Made by a program: the position numbers and the translations under genes | The notes under the pieces: generated by a model | The model's database searches: none | Seen by the model: only the letters and a program-made list of their open reading frames with translations | What the model was told of the DNA's origin: nothing | From: Betaproteobacteria bacterium | GTDB taxonomy: Bacteria; Pseudomonadota; Gammaproteobacteria; Burkholderiales; Usitatibacteraceae | Assembly (NCBI GenBank): GCA_016791265.1 | Contig: JAEUMY010000013.1 | Coordinates: 124,001-188,000 of the forward strand | Direction: 5' to 3' | Length of the DNA stretch: 64,000 bases | Shown: one piece after another, positions 40,971-49,604 of the stretch | How the letters are laid out: the number at the start of each line of letters is the position of its first letter | How positions within the stretch are numbered: the stretch's first letter is position 1

Positions 40971-41666
40971 ATGCAAGCCGAAGACACACAGCCTCCGCAC
41001 CACCGCCCCATCCGCAGCTTCGTGCTGCGCCAGGGCCGCATGTCGCCCGCGCAGCAACGCGCGCACGAAAACCTGATGCCGCGTTTCGGTTGCGAATATT
41101 CGCAAGCGCCACTCAACTTCTCCCAGCTCTTTGGCCGCGCCGCGCCGACGGTGCTGGAGATCGGTTTCGGCATGGGCCACACCACCGCCGAGATCGCCGC
41201 CGCGCGACCGGAGACGAACTTCCTCGGCATCGAGGTGCATGCGCCCGGTGTCGGCAGCTTGCTGAAGGAAATCGATGTGCGCGGACTTGCGAATATTCGC
41301 GTGATTCAGCACGACGCCGTCGACGTGCTAAAGGACATGATCGCGCCGGCGTCGCTGGCCGGCGTGCATATTTACTTCCCCGACCCGTGGCACAAGAAGC
41401 GCCATCACAAGCGACGGCTGATCCAGCCCGATTTCGTGAAGCGTTTGGTCGAGCACCTCGCGCTTGGCGGCTACCTGCACCTCGCAACCGACTGGGAGGA
41501 CTACGCCCAGCAAATGCTGGAGGTGTTGTCCGCCGAGCCGGCGTTGACCAATACGACCACCGGCTTCGCGCCCCGCCCCGCCTGGCGTCCGCTCACCAAG
41601 TTCGAGCATCGCGGCCTCAAGCTGGGCCACGGTGTATGGGATCTTGTGTTCACCCGACGCACCTGA
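40971..41666 (+). CDS. trmB: tRNA (guanine-N7-)-methyltransferase TrmB
   Basis: 231 residues. The family pattern is [20 protein letters not shown] at the N-terminus, [19 protein letters not shown] (SAM motif I) and [19 protein letters not shown] with the catalytic PDPW. It makes m7G46 in tRNA variable loops. Two palindrome copies lie within 200 bp (41092 encodes Cys-Glu-Tyr-Ser; 41289 encodes Ala-Asn-Ile-Arg), both in positions where the family is variable. Confidence 0.95.
   Translation: MQAEDTQPPHHRPIRSFVLRQGRMSPAQQRAHENLMPRFGCEYSQAPLNFSQLFGRAAPTVLEIGFGMGHTTAEIAAARPETNFLGIEVHAPGVGSLLKEIDVRGLANIRVIQHDAVDVLKDMIAPASLAGVHIYFPDPWHKKRHHKRRLIQPDFVKRLVEHLALGGYLHLATDWEDYAQQMLEVLSAEPALTNTTTGFAPRPAWRPLTKFEHRGLKLGHGVWDLVFTRRT
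41092..41103. repeat. GCGAATATTCGC palindrome, in trmB
   Basis: Exact copy in the 14-bp form. It encodes Cys-Glu-Tyr-Ser. Confidence 0.97.
41289..41300. repeat. GCGAATATTCGC palindrome, in trmB
   Basis: Exact copy. It encodes Ala-Asn-Ile-Arg. Confidence 0.97.
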
Positions 41667-41716
41667 ATCCACCGCCAGCCGTCGTTCGTAACTCCGCTCT
41701 CTGAAAGGGACCCACC

Positions 41717-42427
41717 ATGAACGCCCACGATGCAATTCCCAACACTGCCCGCCGCGCCAACCTGCAGCGCCTCGCCGCCCTCGGCCTGCTTGGCCCCGCC
41801 GGCATTTCCGGACTCATTCAGGAGGCGCTGGCCGCCGGCGACATGCCGGCCATCCCGGGCATCAATCGCATCGAGGGTACGGCGACCGTGAACGGCGCGC
41901 CAGCCAAGGTGGGCACGCCGGTGAAACCGGGCGACACTGTCGCCACCGGCAAGGTCAGCATGGCCGTCGTGGTCATCTCGGGTGACGCGTTCCTGCTCCG
42001 CGAAAGCTCCACCATCACGTTCAAAGGCAAGGGCGACATCCTGGACGAAGTGATCGTGGCCGCAGGCAAATTGCTTTCCGTCTTCTCCAAGCGCCGCACC
42101 GCCAGCCTGAAGGTCGCCACCAGAAGTGCCACCATCGGCATCCGCGGCACCGGCATGTATTTGGAGTCCGTGGAGAAGAACCGTGACTACTTCTGCCTCT
42201 GCTACGGCGAGGCCGTGGTCGAAGGCAAGGGCATGTCGCCTCAGACCCTCAAGACCACGCATCACGAGGCGCCCGTTTGGCTGGATCAAGGCGGCAATGC
42301 GATGAAGTTGGAGCCCGGCCCCTTCCTCAATCACACCGACGCCGAGCTCATCGTGCTGGAGTCGCTGGTGGGCCGGAAGCCTCCGTTCTGGAATCCGAAC
42401 TACGATCCGCGCACGACGCGGTATTGA
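41717..42427 (+). CDS. FecR-like domain protein
   Basis: 236 residues. The N-terminus (TARRANLQRLAALGLLGPAG) looks like a Tat-type signal. A FecR-like beta domain follows: TATVNGAPAKVGTPVKPGD, DAFLLRESSTITFKGKGDI and RSATIGIRGTGMYLESVEKN. The end of the protein has LDQGGNAMKLEPGPFLNHTD. FecR domains in such stand-alone exported proteins are not TonB-linked regulators; the role is unknown. AAGGGAC precedes the ATG. Confidence 0.8.
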   Translation: MNAHDAIPNTARRANLQRLAALGLLGPAGISGLIQEALAAGDMPAIPGINRIEGTATVNGAPAKVGTPVKPGDTVATGKVSMAVVVISGDAFLLRESSTITFKGKGDILDEVIVAAGKLLSVFSKRRTASLKVATRSATIGIRGTGMYLESVEKNRDYFCLCYGEAVVEGKGMSPQTLKTTHHEAPVWLDQGGNAMKLEPGPFLNHTDAELIVLESLVGRKPPFWNPNYDPRTTRY

Positions 42428-42439
42428 TCTGCGGGCCGA

Positions 42440-43618
42440 TCAAGGCAGGAATAGTTCCAGCAGGTCATTCTGAAACCGCCGTCCCTGCTCCGTGGGGCGG
42501 ATGCGCGCAAGATCACGCTCGACCAAGCCGCGCGACTCGGCCGCGTCGAGTTGCCTGCGAATATTCGCAATGGACAGTCCTGTGCGTTCCTCGAACAACC
42601 CGATGTCGAAGCCCTCGGCCAGTCGCAAGGCATTCAGCATGAACTCGAACGGCAGTTCCTTCATTCCCACGACTTTGTCTTCCTGAATCGCGTTGCCGGC
42701 CAGTGCGGCCTCCATGTATTGCGCCGGCTGCTTGAAGCGCACCTGGCGCACGATGCGATCGGGAAACGAAATCTTGGAATGCGCACCCGCGCCGATACCG
42801 AGGTAATCGCCGAAGCGCCAGTAGTTGAGGTTGTGGCGCGACTGCCGGTTCGGTTGGGCATAAGCTGAAGTCTCGTAGTGCCCGTAGCGCGCTGCCGCTG
42901 TGCGCCCGGCGATCATCTGCTGCATGTCCGCCGCGAGATCATCGTCTGGCAGCGCCGGCGGGAAGCGGTGGAACAGCGTGTTCGGTTCCAACGTGAGATG
43001 GTAGATCGACAGGTGAGGCGGGGCGAAGCCGATGGCTGTCGCGACATCCGCCTCGCACTCGGCCGGCGTCTGGTTGGGCAACGCGAACATGAGATCGAGA
43101 TTGAGATTGTCGAAATGCGCGAGCCCGATCTCGACAGCGCGCCGCGCTTCATCCGCGTCATGCACGCGGCCCAGCGCTTTCAGGTGCGCCGCGTTGAAAC
43201 TCTGGATGCCGATGGAGAGGCGATTGACGCCCGCCGCGCGGAAGCCGCGAAACTTCTCGAACTCGAACGTGCCTGGGTTGGCCTCCAACGTGATCTCGGC
43301 GTCCGGGTCCAGGCTCACTCTTGCGCGAATATTCGCAAGGACGCGGTCTATGCCTTCCGCGGAAAACAGACTCGGCGTGCCGCCGCCGAAAAAAATCGAA
43401 TACACCTTGCGCCCCCAGATGTTGGGCAACGCATAATCGAGATCGCTGGTGAGCGCGTCGATGTAGCGGGCTTCCTGCAGGCCGCCTTTCTGCTCGTGAC
43501 TGTTGAAGTCGCAGTACGGACACTTGCGGATGCACCACGGAATGTGGACATAAAGCGAGAGGGGCGGCAACGCTTGCAGCCGCACGCCGGTCAGCGGATC
43601 GAAGGAAATGTTCGCCAT
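42440..43618 (-). CDS. hemW: heme chaperone HemW (radical SAM)
   Basis: 392 residues. The radical-SAM cluster lies in IPWCIRKCPYCDFNSHEQK (CxxxCxxC), followed by SIFFGGGTPSLFSAEGID and NRLSIGIQSFNAAHLKALGR. The HemN C-terminal domain lies near AYAQPNRQSRHNLNYWRFGD. The missing Cys of true HemN supports HemW, which traffics heme to respiratory enzymes. Two palindrome copies (42557, 43325) both encode Ala-Asn-Ile-Arg. It follows rdgB by two bases. Confidence 0.93.
   Translation of the reverse strand: MANISFDPLTGVRLQALPPLSLYVHIPWCIRKCPYCDFNSHEQKGGLQEARYIDALTSDLDYALPNIWGRKVYSIFFGGGTPSLFSAEGIDRVLANIRARVSLDPDAEITLEANPGTFEFEKFRGFRAAGVNRLSIGIQSFNAAHLKALGRVHDADEARRAVEIGLAHFDNLNLDLMFALPNQTPAECEADVATAIGFAPPHLSIYHLTLEPNTLFHRFPPALPDDDLAADMQQMIAGRTAAARYGHYETSAYAQPNRQSRHNLNYWRFGDYLGIGAGAHSKISFPDRIVRQVRFKQPAQYMEAALAGNAIQEDKVVGMKELPFEFMLNALRLAEGFDIGLFEERTGLSIANIRRQLDAAESRGLVERDLARIRPTEQGRRFQNDLLELFLP
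42557..42568. repeat. GCGAATATTCGC palindrome, in hemW
   Basis: Exact copy in the 14-bp form. It encodes Ala-Asn-Ile-Arg. Confidence 0.97.
43325..43336. repeat. GCGAATATTCGC palindrome, in hemW
   Basis: Exact copy. It encodes Ala-Asn-Ile-Arg. Confidence 0.97.
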
Positions 43619-43620
43619 GG

Positions 43621-44223
43621 CTAGAGCGGCTCGTCGCGCAGGCGCTGAATCAGTGCCGCGAGCGCAAGACCACGATGACTGATGCGATTCTTCTCCTCCG
43701 CCGGCAGCTCCGCGGCCGTGCGTTGATGCGAAGGCAACCAGAAATACGGGTCATAGCCGAAACCGCCGTCACCGCGCGGCGTGTCGACGATCTCTCCGTG
43801 CCAGGCGCCGTCCGCGACGATGGGGCGCGGGTCGTCAGCCGACCGCACCAGCACCAGCGCGCAGTAGTAGAAGGCGGCACGCGGCAAGTCGCGGAGCGCA
43901 CCGACAAGCTTCTCGTTGTTGCGTTGATCGGACTTCGGTTCTCCCGCGTAGCGTGCCGAGTACACGCCCGGCGCCCCGCCCAGCGCCGGCACGCAAATGC
44001 CCGAGTCATCGGCCAACGCGGGCAAGCCGGCGGCGGCACTCGCATGACGGGCCTTGGCAAGCGCGTTTTCGATGAACGTCGCGTGCGGTTCATCCGCCTC
44101 GCCGATGCGAAGCTCGCTTTGCGCGACGGCATCGATGCCGAGCGGCGTGAGCAGCGCGGCGAATTCGCGCAGCTTGCCCGGGTTGTTGCTGGCGATGACG
44201 AGGCGCCGCGTGGCTGAACTCAT
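43621..44223 (-). CDS. rdgB: XTP/dITP pyrophosphatase RdgB
   Basis: 200 residues from the ATG at 44223 (MSSATRRLVIASNNPGKLRE). The family motif is IASNNPGKLREF, the catalytic Asp lies in ALADDSGICVPALGGAPGVY and the nucleotide loop is GDGGFGYDPYFW. It hydrolyses non-canonical purine triphosphates. It lies two bases upstream of hemW, a conserved betaproteobacterial pair. Confidence 0.95.
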   Translation of the reverse strand: MSSATRRLVIASNNPGKLREFAALLTPLGIDAVAQSELRIGEADEPHATFIENALAKARHASAAAGLPALADDSGICVPALGGAPGVYSARYAGEPKSDQRNNEKLVGALRDLPRAAFYYCALVLVRSADDPRPIVADGAWHGEIVDTPRGDGGFGYDPYFWLPSHQRTAAELPAEEKNRISHRGLALAALIQRLRDEPL

Positions 44224-44299
44224 GGGAAGGCGTGGCAGTCGGGGACAGGCGCGCATTATGCGGCCACCCGCCCCTGATTTTGCGTAGACTTGCGGCTCA

Positions 44300-44833
44300 A
44301 TGTCCACGCCGCCCCGCATACTGCCTCGCCACGCCTTTCGCGCCCGGTCACTGGACGGAGATCTGCACCGGTCGCGGCTGCGGCAGCGCTATCTGGAGTC
44401 GCAGTTCCCGGACTATGCGGCGCTGAAAGCCCGGGGTGCCGCCAGCGCCGAGATCATCGCGCTGGCCAACAGCCTCTATGAAGATGGGGAGAAGCGGATC
44501 GCGGCCGAACTGCTCACGGTCGCATTGCAGGATCATCCGCAGGACAAGAGTCTTTGGCTGGCGCTGGCCGAGCTTTACTATCTCGAAGCGGACGCCGCCC
44601 AGTTCGCCGCGCTCTTTGAGGCTTTTTTTGCCGCATTCTCCGATGCCGCCGAGCGCACAGAACTGCGGCGCCTCGGTGCCCGCCTCGACCCGATGAACGC
44701 CTTGTTCCGCGAGGCCTCGCCGACTCGGCACGAGACCATCCCCGGCTGGCTGCGGCCGGCCAGGCCGCCGGGCGATGACGACGCGGCGGCGAACGTGCAT
44801 CGCCTGCTCACGCTGAGTACCGCGAGCCCATGA
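44300..44833 (+). CDS. hypothetical helical-repeat protein, 177 aa
   Basis: Mostly alpha-helical with a TPR-like or FimV-C-like stretch, KRIAAELLTVALQDHPQDKS then LWLALAELYYLEADAAQFAA. The C-terminal part is Pro-rich (PGWLRPARPPGDDDA). TAGACT lies nine bases before the ATG, so the message may be nearly leaderless. It overlaps the next gene by ATGA, so the two are co-expressed. I do not recognise the family. Confidence 0.65.
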   Translation: MSTPPRILPRHAFRARSLDGDLHRSRLRQRYLESQFPDYAALKARGAASAEIIALANSLYEDGEKRIAAELLTVALQDHPQDKSLWLALAELYYLEADAAQFAALFEAFFAAFSDAAERTELRRLGARLDPMNALFREASPTRHETIPGWLRPARPPGDDDAAANVHRLLTLSTASP

Positions 44834-46380
44834 ACGCGCCCGTCGAATCCACGCGGCAACGAGCGCAAGACTTCGGTGCGGCCGCGCACTTGCGCTCGCT
44901 TGTGCTGGAGCTGACCCAGGTTGCGGCACGACCGGCCGACGACGCGATGGGTGAAGCGCTGGCACGACTCGCCGCGCAGTTCGATGAGGCGCTGGCGGAG
45001 CAGGCCAGCCAGCTCCTCGGTCAGATCGTGCTCGAGGCAGCGGACACGACCCGCGACTGGGAAGATCACGTCCGCGCGAGCGCCGACTTCGCGGCGGTCG
45101 CGCGCCAGGTTGCCCAGAAGGTCATGGCGTGCCGCGAGCTCGCAAATGCTGAGCGCGCCGTGGCCGGCGCGTGGGGGCTTGCCGCGACCGGCAACGCCAT
45201 TCGCGCCCGCTTGATGGCGCAACGGCCGCCGGCCGCGTCGACCTTCGCCGAGTTGGGCAGCCTGTTGCAACCGGGGCTTTCGCAGGGACTGTCCGAACAG
45301 GTCGTCCGACTGGTGGTCGGGGGCGACTGGAAGGAAGCGACGCTGGAATCCCTCTTTCTGCGCGCGCATTTGCTGATGCGGCTGGCGGGCGGCTGCCTCT
45401 CCAACCGACAGGTGCAAATTCTGGATGACTGGCTGTGGGCGTGGATGCCCGCGTTGTGTCTGCGCCGCAGCATCGACGAAGACACCACCGCGCTCTATCT
45501 CGACCCGGCGCGTGCGCAGGGTTTGGATATCTGCGGGCCGGATCGGCCCGCAGCGGCCCGCGCGCCACTCTATTTCACCACCCGGGCGTTGGCGCGTCAG
45601 GTGGACCACGCCGTCGACTGGTTTCAGCAGGGTCGCATTTTTCCGGGTGAAGGGCTGGGCGCGTCGTTCCGCTTGGAGGAGCATCTTGGCGTCATCAATT
45701 TCCTCAATCGCGAACTGGGACAAATTTGCGCAACCGCGAAGCGGGCCGAGCGCCATCCCGTCGAAATTGGAGTGACCGCCGAGGCCTGGTTCGGCTTTCA
45801 TGACGTCGTTGCACGGGCGCTGAAGGCGCCGATCAGCCCCGTCGGATCCGCAGCGGCACCGCTTCTGGCCGATGTGCCGGGCGGCGATGCGTTCGCCGAT
45901 CCGGCCCGTTACCGCACCTCTGATTCCTCGCGCCGCGCGGTGACCGTGCGCGATGCCAGCGCCGCCGGGCTCGGGCTCGCGCTCGATACCGCCGCCGCGC
46001 GGCAAATCGCGGTCGGCGACATCGCCGGCATTCGCCTCGAGCCGAGGCTGCCCGTGGTGTTGGCTGTGGTGATGCGCGTCTCACCGGGCGCCGGCAATGG
46101 GCAGAGCATGGTGGGTGTGGAGTTCATCGGGCGAAGGGTGCGGGCACTCGCGCTGGAACCCGCTGGCGGCGGCAAACGTCCGCCACTCGCGGCCGTGCAT
46201 GTGGCCGGCGATGACCCCGGCGGCTTCGCCGACGCGCTGATCGTGAGCGAAGTCGCCTATCGCAGTCAGGCCGACTTGCTGCTGCGCGATCAGGATGAGT
46301 GCTTCCGCTTGCGTCTGGGCCGCATTCGCAGACAAGGCCGTGGATGGAAAATGGCGGCCTACAGCGTGCATCCGTGCTGA
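44830..46380 (+). CDS. hypothetical protein with possible C-terminal PilZ-like domain
   Basis: 516 residues. The first 350 are helical with no recognised motif. From about residue 370 comes SSRRAVTVRDASAAGLGLAL, then EPRLPVVLAVVMRVSPGAGN and MVGVEFIGRRVRALALEP, which reads like a PilZ-type beta-barrel with an RR near its start and a D-S/A-G-L turn. If correct it could bind c-di-GMP. It is coupled to the preceding 177-aa gene. Confidence 0.6.
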   Translation: MNAPVESTRQRAQDFGAAAHLRSLVLELTQVAARPADDAMGEALARLAAQFDEALAEQASQLLGQIVLEAADTTRDWEDHVRASADFAAVARQVAQKVMACRELANAERAVAGAWGLAATGNAIRARLMAQRPPAASTFAELGSLLQPGLSQGLSEQVVRLVVGGDWKEATLESLFLRAHLLMRLAGGCLSNRQVQILDDWLWAWMPALCLRRSIDEDTTALYLDPARAQGLDICGPDRPAAARAPLYFTTRALARQVDHAVDWFQQGRIFPGEGLGASFRLEEHLGVINFLNRELGQICATAKRAERHPVEIGVTAEAWFGFHDVVARALKAPISPVGSAAAPLLADVPGGDAFADPARYRTSDSSRRAVTVRDASAAGLGLALDTAAARQIAVGDIAGIRLEPRLPVVLAVVMRVSPGAGNGQSMVGVEFIGRRVRALALEPAGGGKRPPLAAVHVAGDDPGGFADALIVSEVAYRSQADLLLRDQDECFRLRLGRIRRQGRGWKMAAYSVHPC

Positions 46381-46396
46381 CCGATGCACTCGCCTC

Positions 46397-47116
46397 TCAC
46401 GCGGCCAGCGCGTCCCGCTGACAAGCGACCAGTTTTTGAATGCCTGCGCCGGCAAGCTCCATCAACTGATCCATCTCCGCCCGGGTGAACGGCACGCCCT
46501 CAGCCGTGCCCTGCACTTCGATGAATGCGCCCGCGCCCGTCATCACGACGTTCATGTCGGTCTCGCACGCGGAATCCTCGACATAGTTGAGGTCAAGTAG
46601 CGCGACCCCGTCGTGGATGCCCACTGAAATCGCGGCCACGGGCTCGCGCACCGGCGATTCCTTGATGAGTTTTCTCTCCAGCAACAGATTCACCGCATCC
46701 ATCAGCGCCACGTAGGCGCCGGTGATGCTGGCGGTGCGCGTGCCGCCATCGGCCTGGATGACATCGCAGTCCAGCGTGATCTGGCGCTCGCCCAGTTTCT
46801 TCAAGTCCACGACAGCACGCAGGCTTCTGCCGATCAAGCGCTGTATCTCCTGCGTGCGGCCGGTCTGCTTGCCGCGCGCGGCCTCGCGGTCGGTGCGAGT
46901 GTTGGTCGAGCGCGGCAGCATGCCGTACTCGGCGGTCACCCAACCTTCGCCGGAATTCTTCTTGTGCGGCGGCACGCGCTCTTCCACGCTGGCGGTGCAG
47001 AGCACCTTGGTGTCGCCGAACTCGATGAGCACGGAACCCTCCGCATGCTTGGTATAGCGGCGGGTGATCTTGATGGGGCGAAGCTGGTTGGGCGCGCGGC
47101 CGTCGTGGCGGGTCAT
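46397..47116 (-). CDS. rph: ribonuclease PH
   Basis: 239 residues, full length. Family landmarks are the opening [40 protein letters not shown] and [20 protein letters not shown], with the phosphate site in [20 protein letters not shown] sequence ([20 protein letters not shown]). It trims tRNA 3' ends phosphorolytically. A G-rich heptamer array begins at its start codon. Confidence 0.96.
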   Translation of the reverse strand: MTRHDGRAPNQLRPIKITRRYTKHAEGSVLIEFGDTKVLCTASVEERVPPHKKNSGEGWVTAEYGMLPRSTNTRTDREAARGKQTGRTQEIQRLIGRSLRAVVDLKKLGERQITLDCDVIQADGGTRTASITGAYVALMDAVNLLLERKLIKESPVREPVAAISVGIHDGVALLDLNYVEDSACETDMNVVMTGAGAFIEVQGTAEGVPFTRAEMDQLMELAGAGIQKLVACQRDALAA

Positions 47117-47194
47117 GGCTGGGGGCTGGGGGCTGGGGGCTGGGGGCTGGGGGCTGGGGGCTGGGGGCTGGGGGCTGGGGGCTGGGGGCTGGGG
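47117..47194 (+). repeat. heptamer array (GGGGGCT)x10
   Basis: Ten perfect copies of GGGGGCT cover 47121-47190, with GGCT before and GGGG after. It abuts the rph start codon on the upstream side. The G-runs could form quadruplexes on the plus strand, and the C-rich transcript would lie in the rph leader. Confidence 0.95.
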
Positions 47195-47211
47195 AGGATT
47201 ATCCTTGTGTT

Positions 47212-47223
47212 GCGAATATTCGC
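47212..47223. repeat. GCGAATATTCGC palindrome between heptamer arrays
   Basis: Exact intergenic copy in the 14-bp form, between the 47117 and 47286 arrays. Confidence 0.97.
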
Positions 47224-47285
47224 AACGCGGCCTGTGGTCAGCATGAGCGGCGCATGGAGCGACTGGCGCTGTGCGAGCCCCCGGT

Positions 47286-47316
47286 CCCCAGTCCCTAGTC
47301 CCTAGTCCCTAGTCCC
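47286..47316 (+). repeat. heptamer array (AGTCCCT)x4
   Basis: Three full AGTCCCT units and a partial one lie seven bases from the PP2C stop codon. It is partly complementary to the GGGGGCT array, and the pair encloses a palindrome at 47212. Confidence 0.92.
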
Positions 47317-47322
47317 GCGAAG

Positions 47323-48228
47323 CTACTTCGACACCTTCTTGATCGCCGACTGAATCTCCGAGATGGCGCGCTCGATGTCGGCTTCGGTGATGATGTCCGA
47401 GGTCGTGGCCTCGCCGCCCATGCTGGTGCGAAATCCTTCCATGGGCACGGTGGAGGTGACAGTCTGGGTGGGAATGTCGGCGATCTCGTCCTGCTTTTCC
47501 CAGGTCATGGCGACGACCGACAGGTTGTCGGCGTCCGCACCCGCCTTGCGCTCGGCGTCTTCCATCAGGCCCGGCAGCAAGTCGACGATGTTGGCCTTGG
47601 TGAGCTTGTTGGCGAGAAAGGGAATCGGCACATGCGCCCAGAAGCCATCGGTCGACATGAGAATGGTGTCGCCCACCTGCAGCGGCCACTCCTCGGAGAG
47701 CGTGACCTCGGGCGGCAGCACGCCGCCGAGGCAGTTGTAGATCTTGTTGCGGTCGGGATGGGTTTCGGCCTGCAGCTCGGTGATGAGGCCGGCATCGATC
47801 AGCTGGCGAACGCGAGAGTGGTCGAGCGTGGTGGCGCCCAGGCTGCCACCGCGCAACACGTAAAGCCGCGAGTCGCCGGAGTGCGCCCAGTACGCGCGAC
47901 CTTCCTGCACGATGCAGCCCACACAGGTGGTGCGCGGACTCTCCAGCATCTCGTGCTGATCGGCGAACGCGATGATGGCGCGGTGGGCGGCGTTGAACGA
48001 CGCGTTGAGGAATTCCAATGGCCGCTTCAGCGGCGCCCGCGCCTCCTGCTGAAACCGCGCGGTGATGGTGTTAACGGTGATTTCGGCCGCGATCTCGCCC
48101 CGAGCATGCCCCCCCATGCCGTCCGCGATCACCATGAGCAGGACATCCTTGCCATACGAATAGGCGAGCCGATCCTGATTGACCTTGCGGCCGCCCTTGT
48201 GGGAATCCTGGAAGATGGTGAAGCGCAT
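47323..48228 (-). CDS. PP2C-type Ser/Thr protein phosphatase
   Basis: 301 residues from the ATG at 48228; the longer frame only reads through the 274-bp element. PP2C motifs: VNQDRLAYSYGKD, VIADGMGGHARGEIAAEI (metal Asp and GG), AYWAHSGDSRLYVLRGGSLG and ADNLSVVAMTW. An acidic C-terminal tail ends in IQSAIKKVSK. It probably reverses the Ser/Thr kinase encoded upstream. Its ribosome site AGAGG comes from the end of the element. Confidence 0.93.
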   Translation of the reverse strand: MRFTIFQDSHKGGRKVNQDRLAYSYGKDVLLMVIADGMGGHARGEIAAEITVNTITARFQQEARAPLKRPLEFLNASFNAAHRAIIAFADQHEMLESPRTTCVGCIVQEGRAYWAHSGDSRLYVLRGGSLGATTLDHSRVRQLIDAGLITELQAETHPDRNKIYNCLGGVLPPEVTLSEEWPLQVGDTILMSTDGFWAHVPIPFLANKLTKANIVDLLPGLMEDAERKAGADADNLSVVAMTWEKQDEIADIPTQTVTSTVPMEGFRTSMGGEATTSDIITEADIERAISEIQSAIKKVSK

Positions 48229-48230
48229 TA

Positions 48231-48504
48231 AGGAGCCTCTGGTCGAATGCTCGCGGTCGCGCGCTGACTTGGCGGGATGGTATGCAAGGCGTCGCTGTGA
48301 AGCCAAGGGTCGATCCCTTGGCGAGCGGCGCAACGACGCAGACCGCCCGCCAAGTCAGCGCCCGAAGGGTTGGCACGAAAACGGCCCATCTTCGGCACGA
48401 TGCGGCTTGGCTTCGTATCGACGGATACGACCTGCGCCGCCTCCCGCCAAATCTGAGCCATTTTCGTGCCAACGCGATCCGTGATCATTCGACCAGAGGC
48501 TCCT
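48231..48504. mobile_element. 274-bp MITE-like element with 19-bp terminal inverted repeats
   Basis: Perfect 19-bp ends (AGGAGCCTCTGGTCGAATG at 48231-48249 and its complement at 48486-48504). Inside are two large inverted repeats: a perfect 16-bp arm (48261-48276 with 48346-48361) holding a nested 7-bp stem at 48303-48321, and a 16-of-17-bp arm (48369-48385 with 48457-48473) holding a nested 7-bp stem at 48413-48430. It has no ORF of note. It fills the whole gap between the kinase stop and phosphatase start. Confidence 0.85.
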
Positions 48505-49462
48505 AAAAGATCTTCCGGTTCAAGGTCTGCTTCAGGCGTCCGGTGAAGGACTTCTCTGCGTCGGGCGTCTCGCCGCCGGGAATGCTCTGCGGCTCCTGCG
48601 TGAGCGCCTTTTGCAATTCGAACGCGGTCTGCGGCCGCTTCAGGTGGTCGATTTCGAGGCACCAATGCACGATGCTCAAGAGCTCGGGCGAAAAGCCGCT
48701 TTTCACGATTTCATTCAGCGGTGTCAGCTCGTCCTTCTTCTCGCGGTCGTTGGCCGGCTGAGGATGCTGGCCGCCGATGCAGGTGTACATGGTCGCGCCG
48801 ACCGAATAGATGTCGGTCCAAGGGCCGAGGTCATTGCCGTTGCGATACTGTTCGGGCGCCGCGTAGCCTGCGGTGTACATGGGCCGCAAGCGCTGATGAT
48901 CGGACACCAGCGCCTGCCGCGCCGCACCGAAATCCAGCAGCACCGGCTTCGACTCCATGGTGATGTAGATGTTGGCCGGCTTGATGTCCAGGTGCAGCAG
49001 CTTGTTGGCGTGGACTTCGCGCAAGCCGTTCAGGAGGTGCACGAATATCCGCCGGATGAAGGTGTCGGTGAACTCCTGGCGGTGGCGCTGCACATGAAAC
49101 TGCAGCGTCCGGCCGCGCACGTATTGCATCACCATGTAGACGGTTTCATTGGCGCGGAAGAAATTCTCCACGCGGATGACGTTGGGATGCGAGATGGTGG
49201 CGAGCGCCCGCCCCTCCTCGAAAAAACACTTGAGGCCATGGCGGAAGAGCGCCAGGTTCTCTTCGGAATTGACCTGCACCTCGGCGCCGGCGCTTCGCAG
49301 CACCAGCGCGCTGGGCAGGTACTCCTTGATGGCGACAGGGTTGTCGTTCTCGTCCTTGGCCAAATACACGATGGAGAACCCGCCGGACGACAGCAGTTTC
49401 TCGATCTTGTAGTTGTTGAGCTGATACCCCTCGGGCAGCGGCTGGTTTTGTTGTGTAGCCAT
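48503..49462 (-). CDS. Ser/Thr protein kinase
   Basis: 319 residues, no membrane span. The Gly-rich loop is KIEKLLSSGGFSIVYLAKDE, the catalytic Lys is in PVAIKEYLPSALVL, the catalytic loop is LLHLDIKPANIYITMES (HLD in place of HRD) and DFG is VLLDFGAARQALV. Substrate-binding and GTxxYxAPE-like MYTAGYAAPEQYRNG follows. With the PP2C gene it forms a reversible phosphorylation pair. Its TAG stop is formed at the edge of the 274-bp element. Confidence 0.93.
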   Translation of the reverse strand: MATQQNQPLPEGYQLNNYKIEKLLSSGGFSIVYLAKDENDNPVAIKEYLPSALVLRSAGAEVQVNSEENLALFRHGLKCFFEEGRALATISHPNVIRVENFFRANETVYMVMQYVRGRTLQFHVQRHRQEFTDTFIRRIFVHLLNGLREVHANKLLHLDIKPANIYITMESKPVLLDFGAARQALVSDHQRLRPMYTAGYAAPEQYRNGNDLGPWTDIYSVGATMYTCIGGQHPQPANDREKKDELTPLNEIVKSGFSPELLSIVHWCLEIDHLKRPQTAFELQKALTQEPQSIPGGETPDAEKSFTGRLKQTLNRKIF

Positions 49463-49604
49463 GCGCTGGATCAGCGTGCGTGAGCAGGAGGCAAGTGACG
49501 ATTCAGTATAATGACATGAATTTTATGGCTTAATCGCCCGGCATCCCTCCCCGGCGTGACTCGATTCCACCGCCGGCGCCCGCCACCACCCAGGAAAGCG
49601 CCCC

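Noticed and set aside
47117..47316. CRISPR-like array
   Set aside because: Units are contiguous 7-mers without spacers. They are tandem repeats, not CRISPR.
48257..48484. Small coding frames inside the 274-bp element
   Set aside because: The frames only reflect its inverted repeats; no protein-like sequence or ribosome site supports them.
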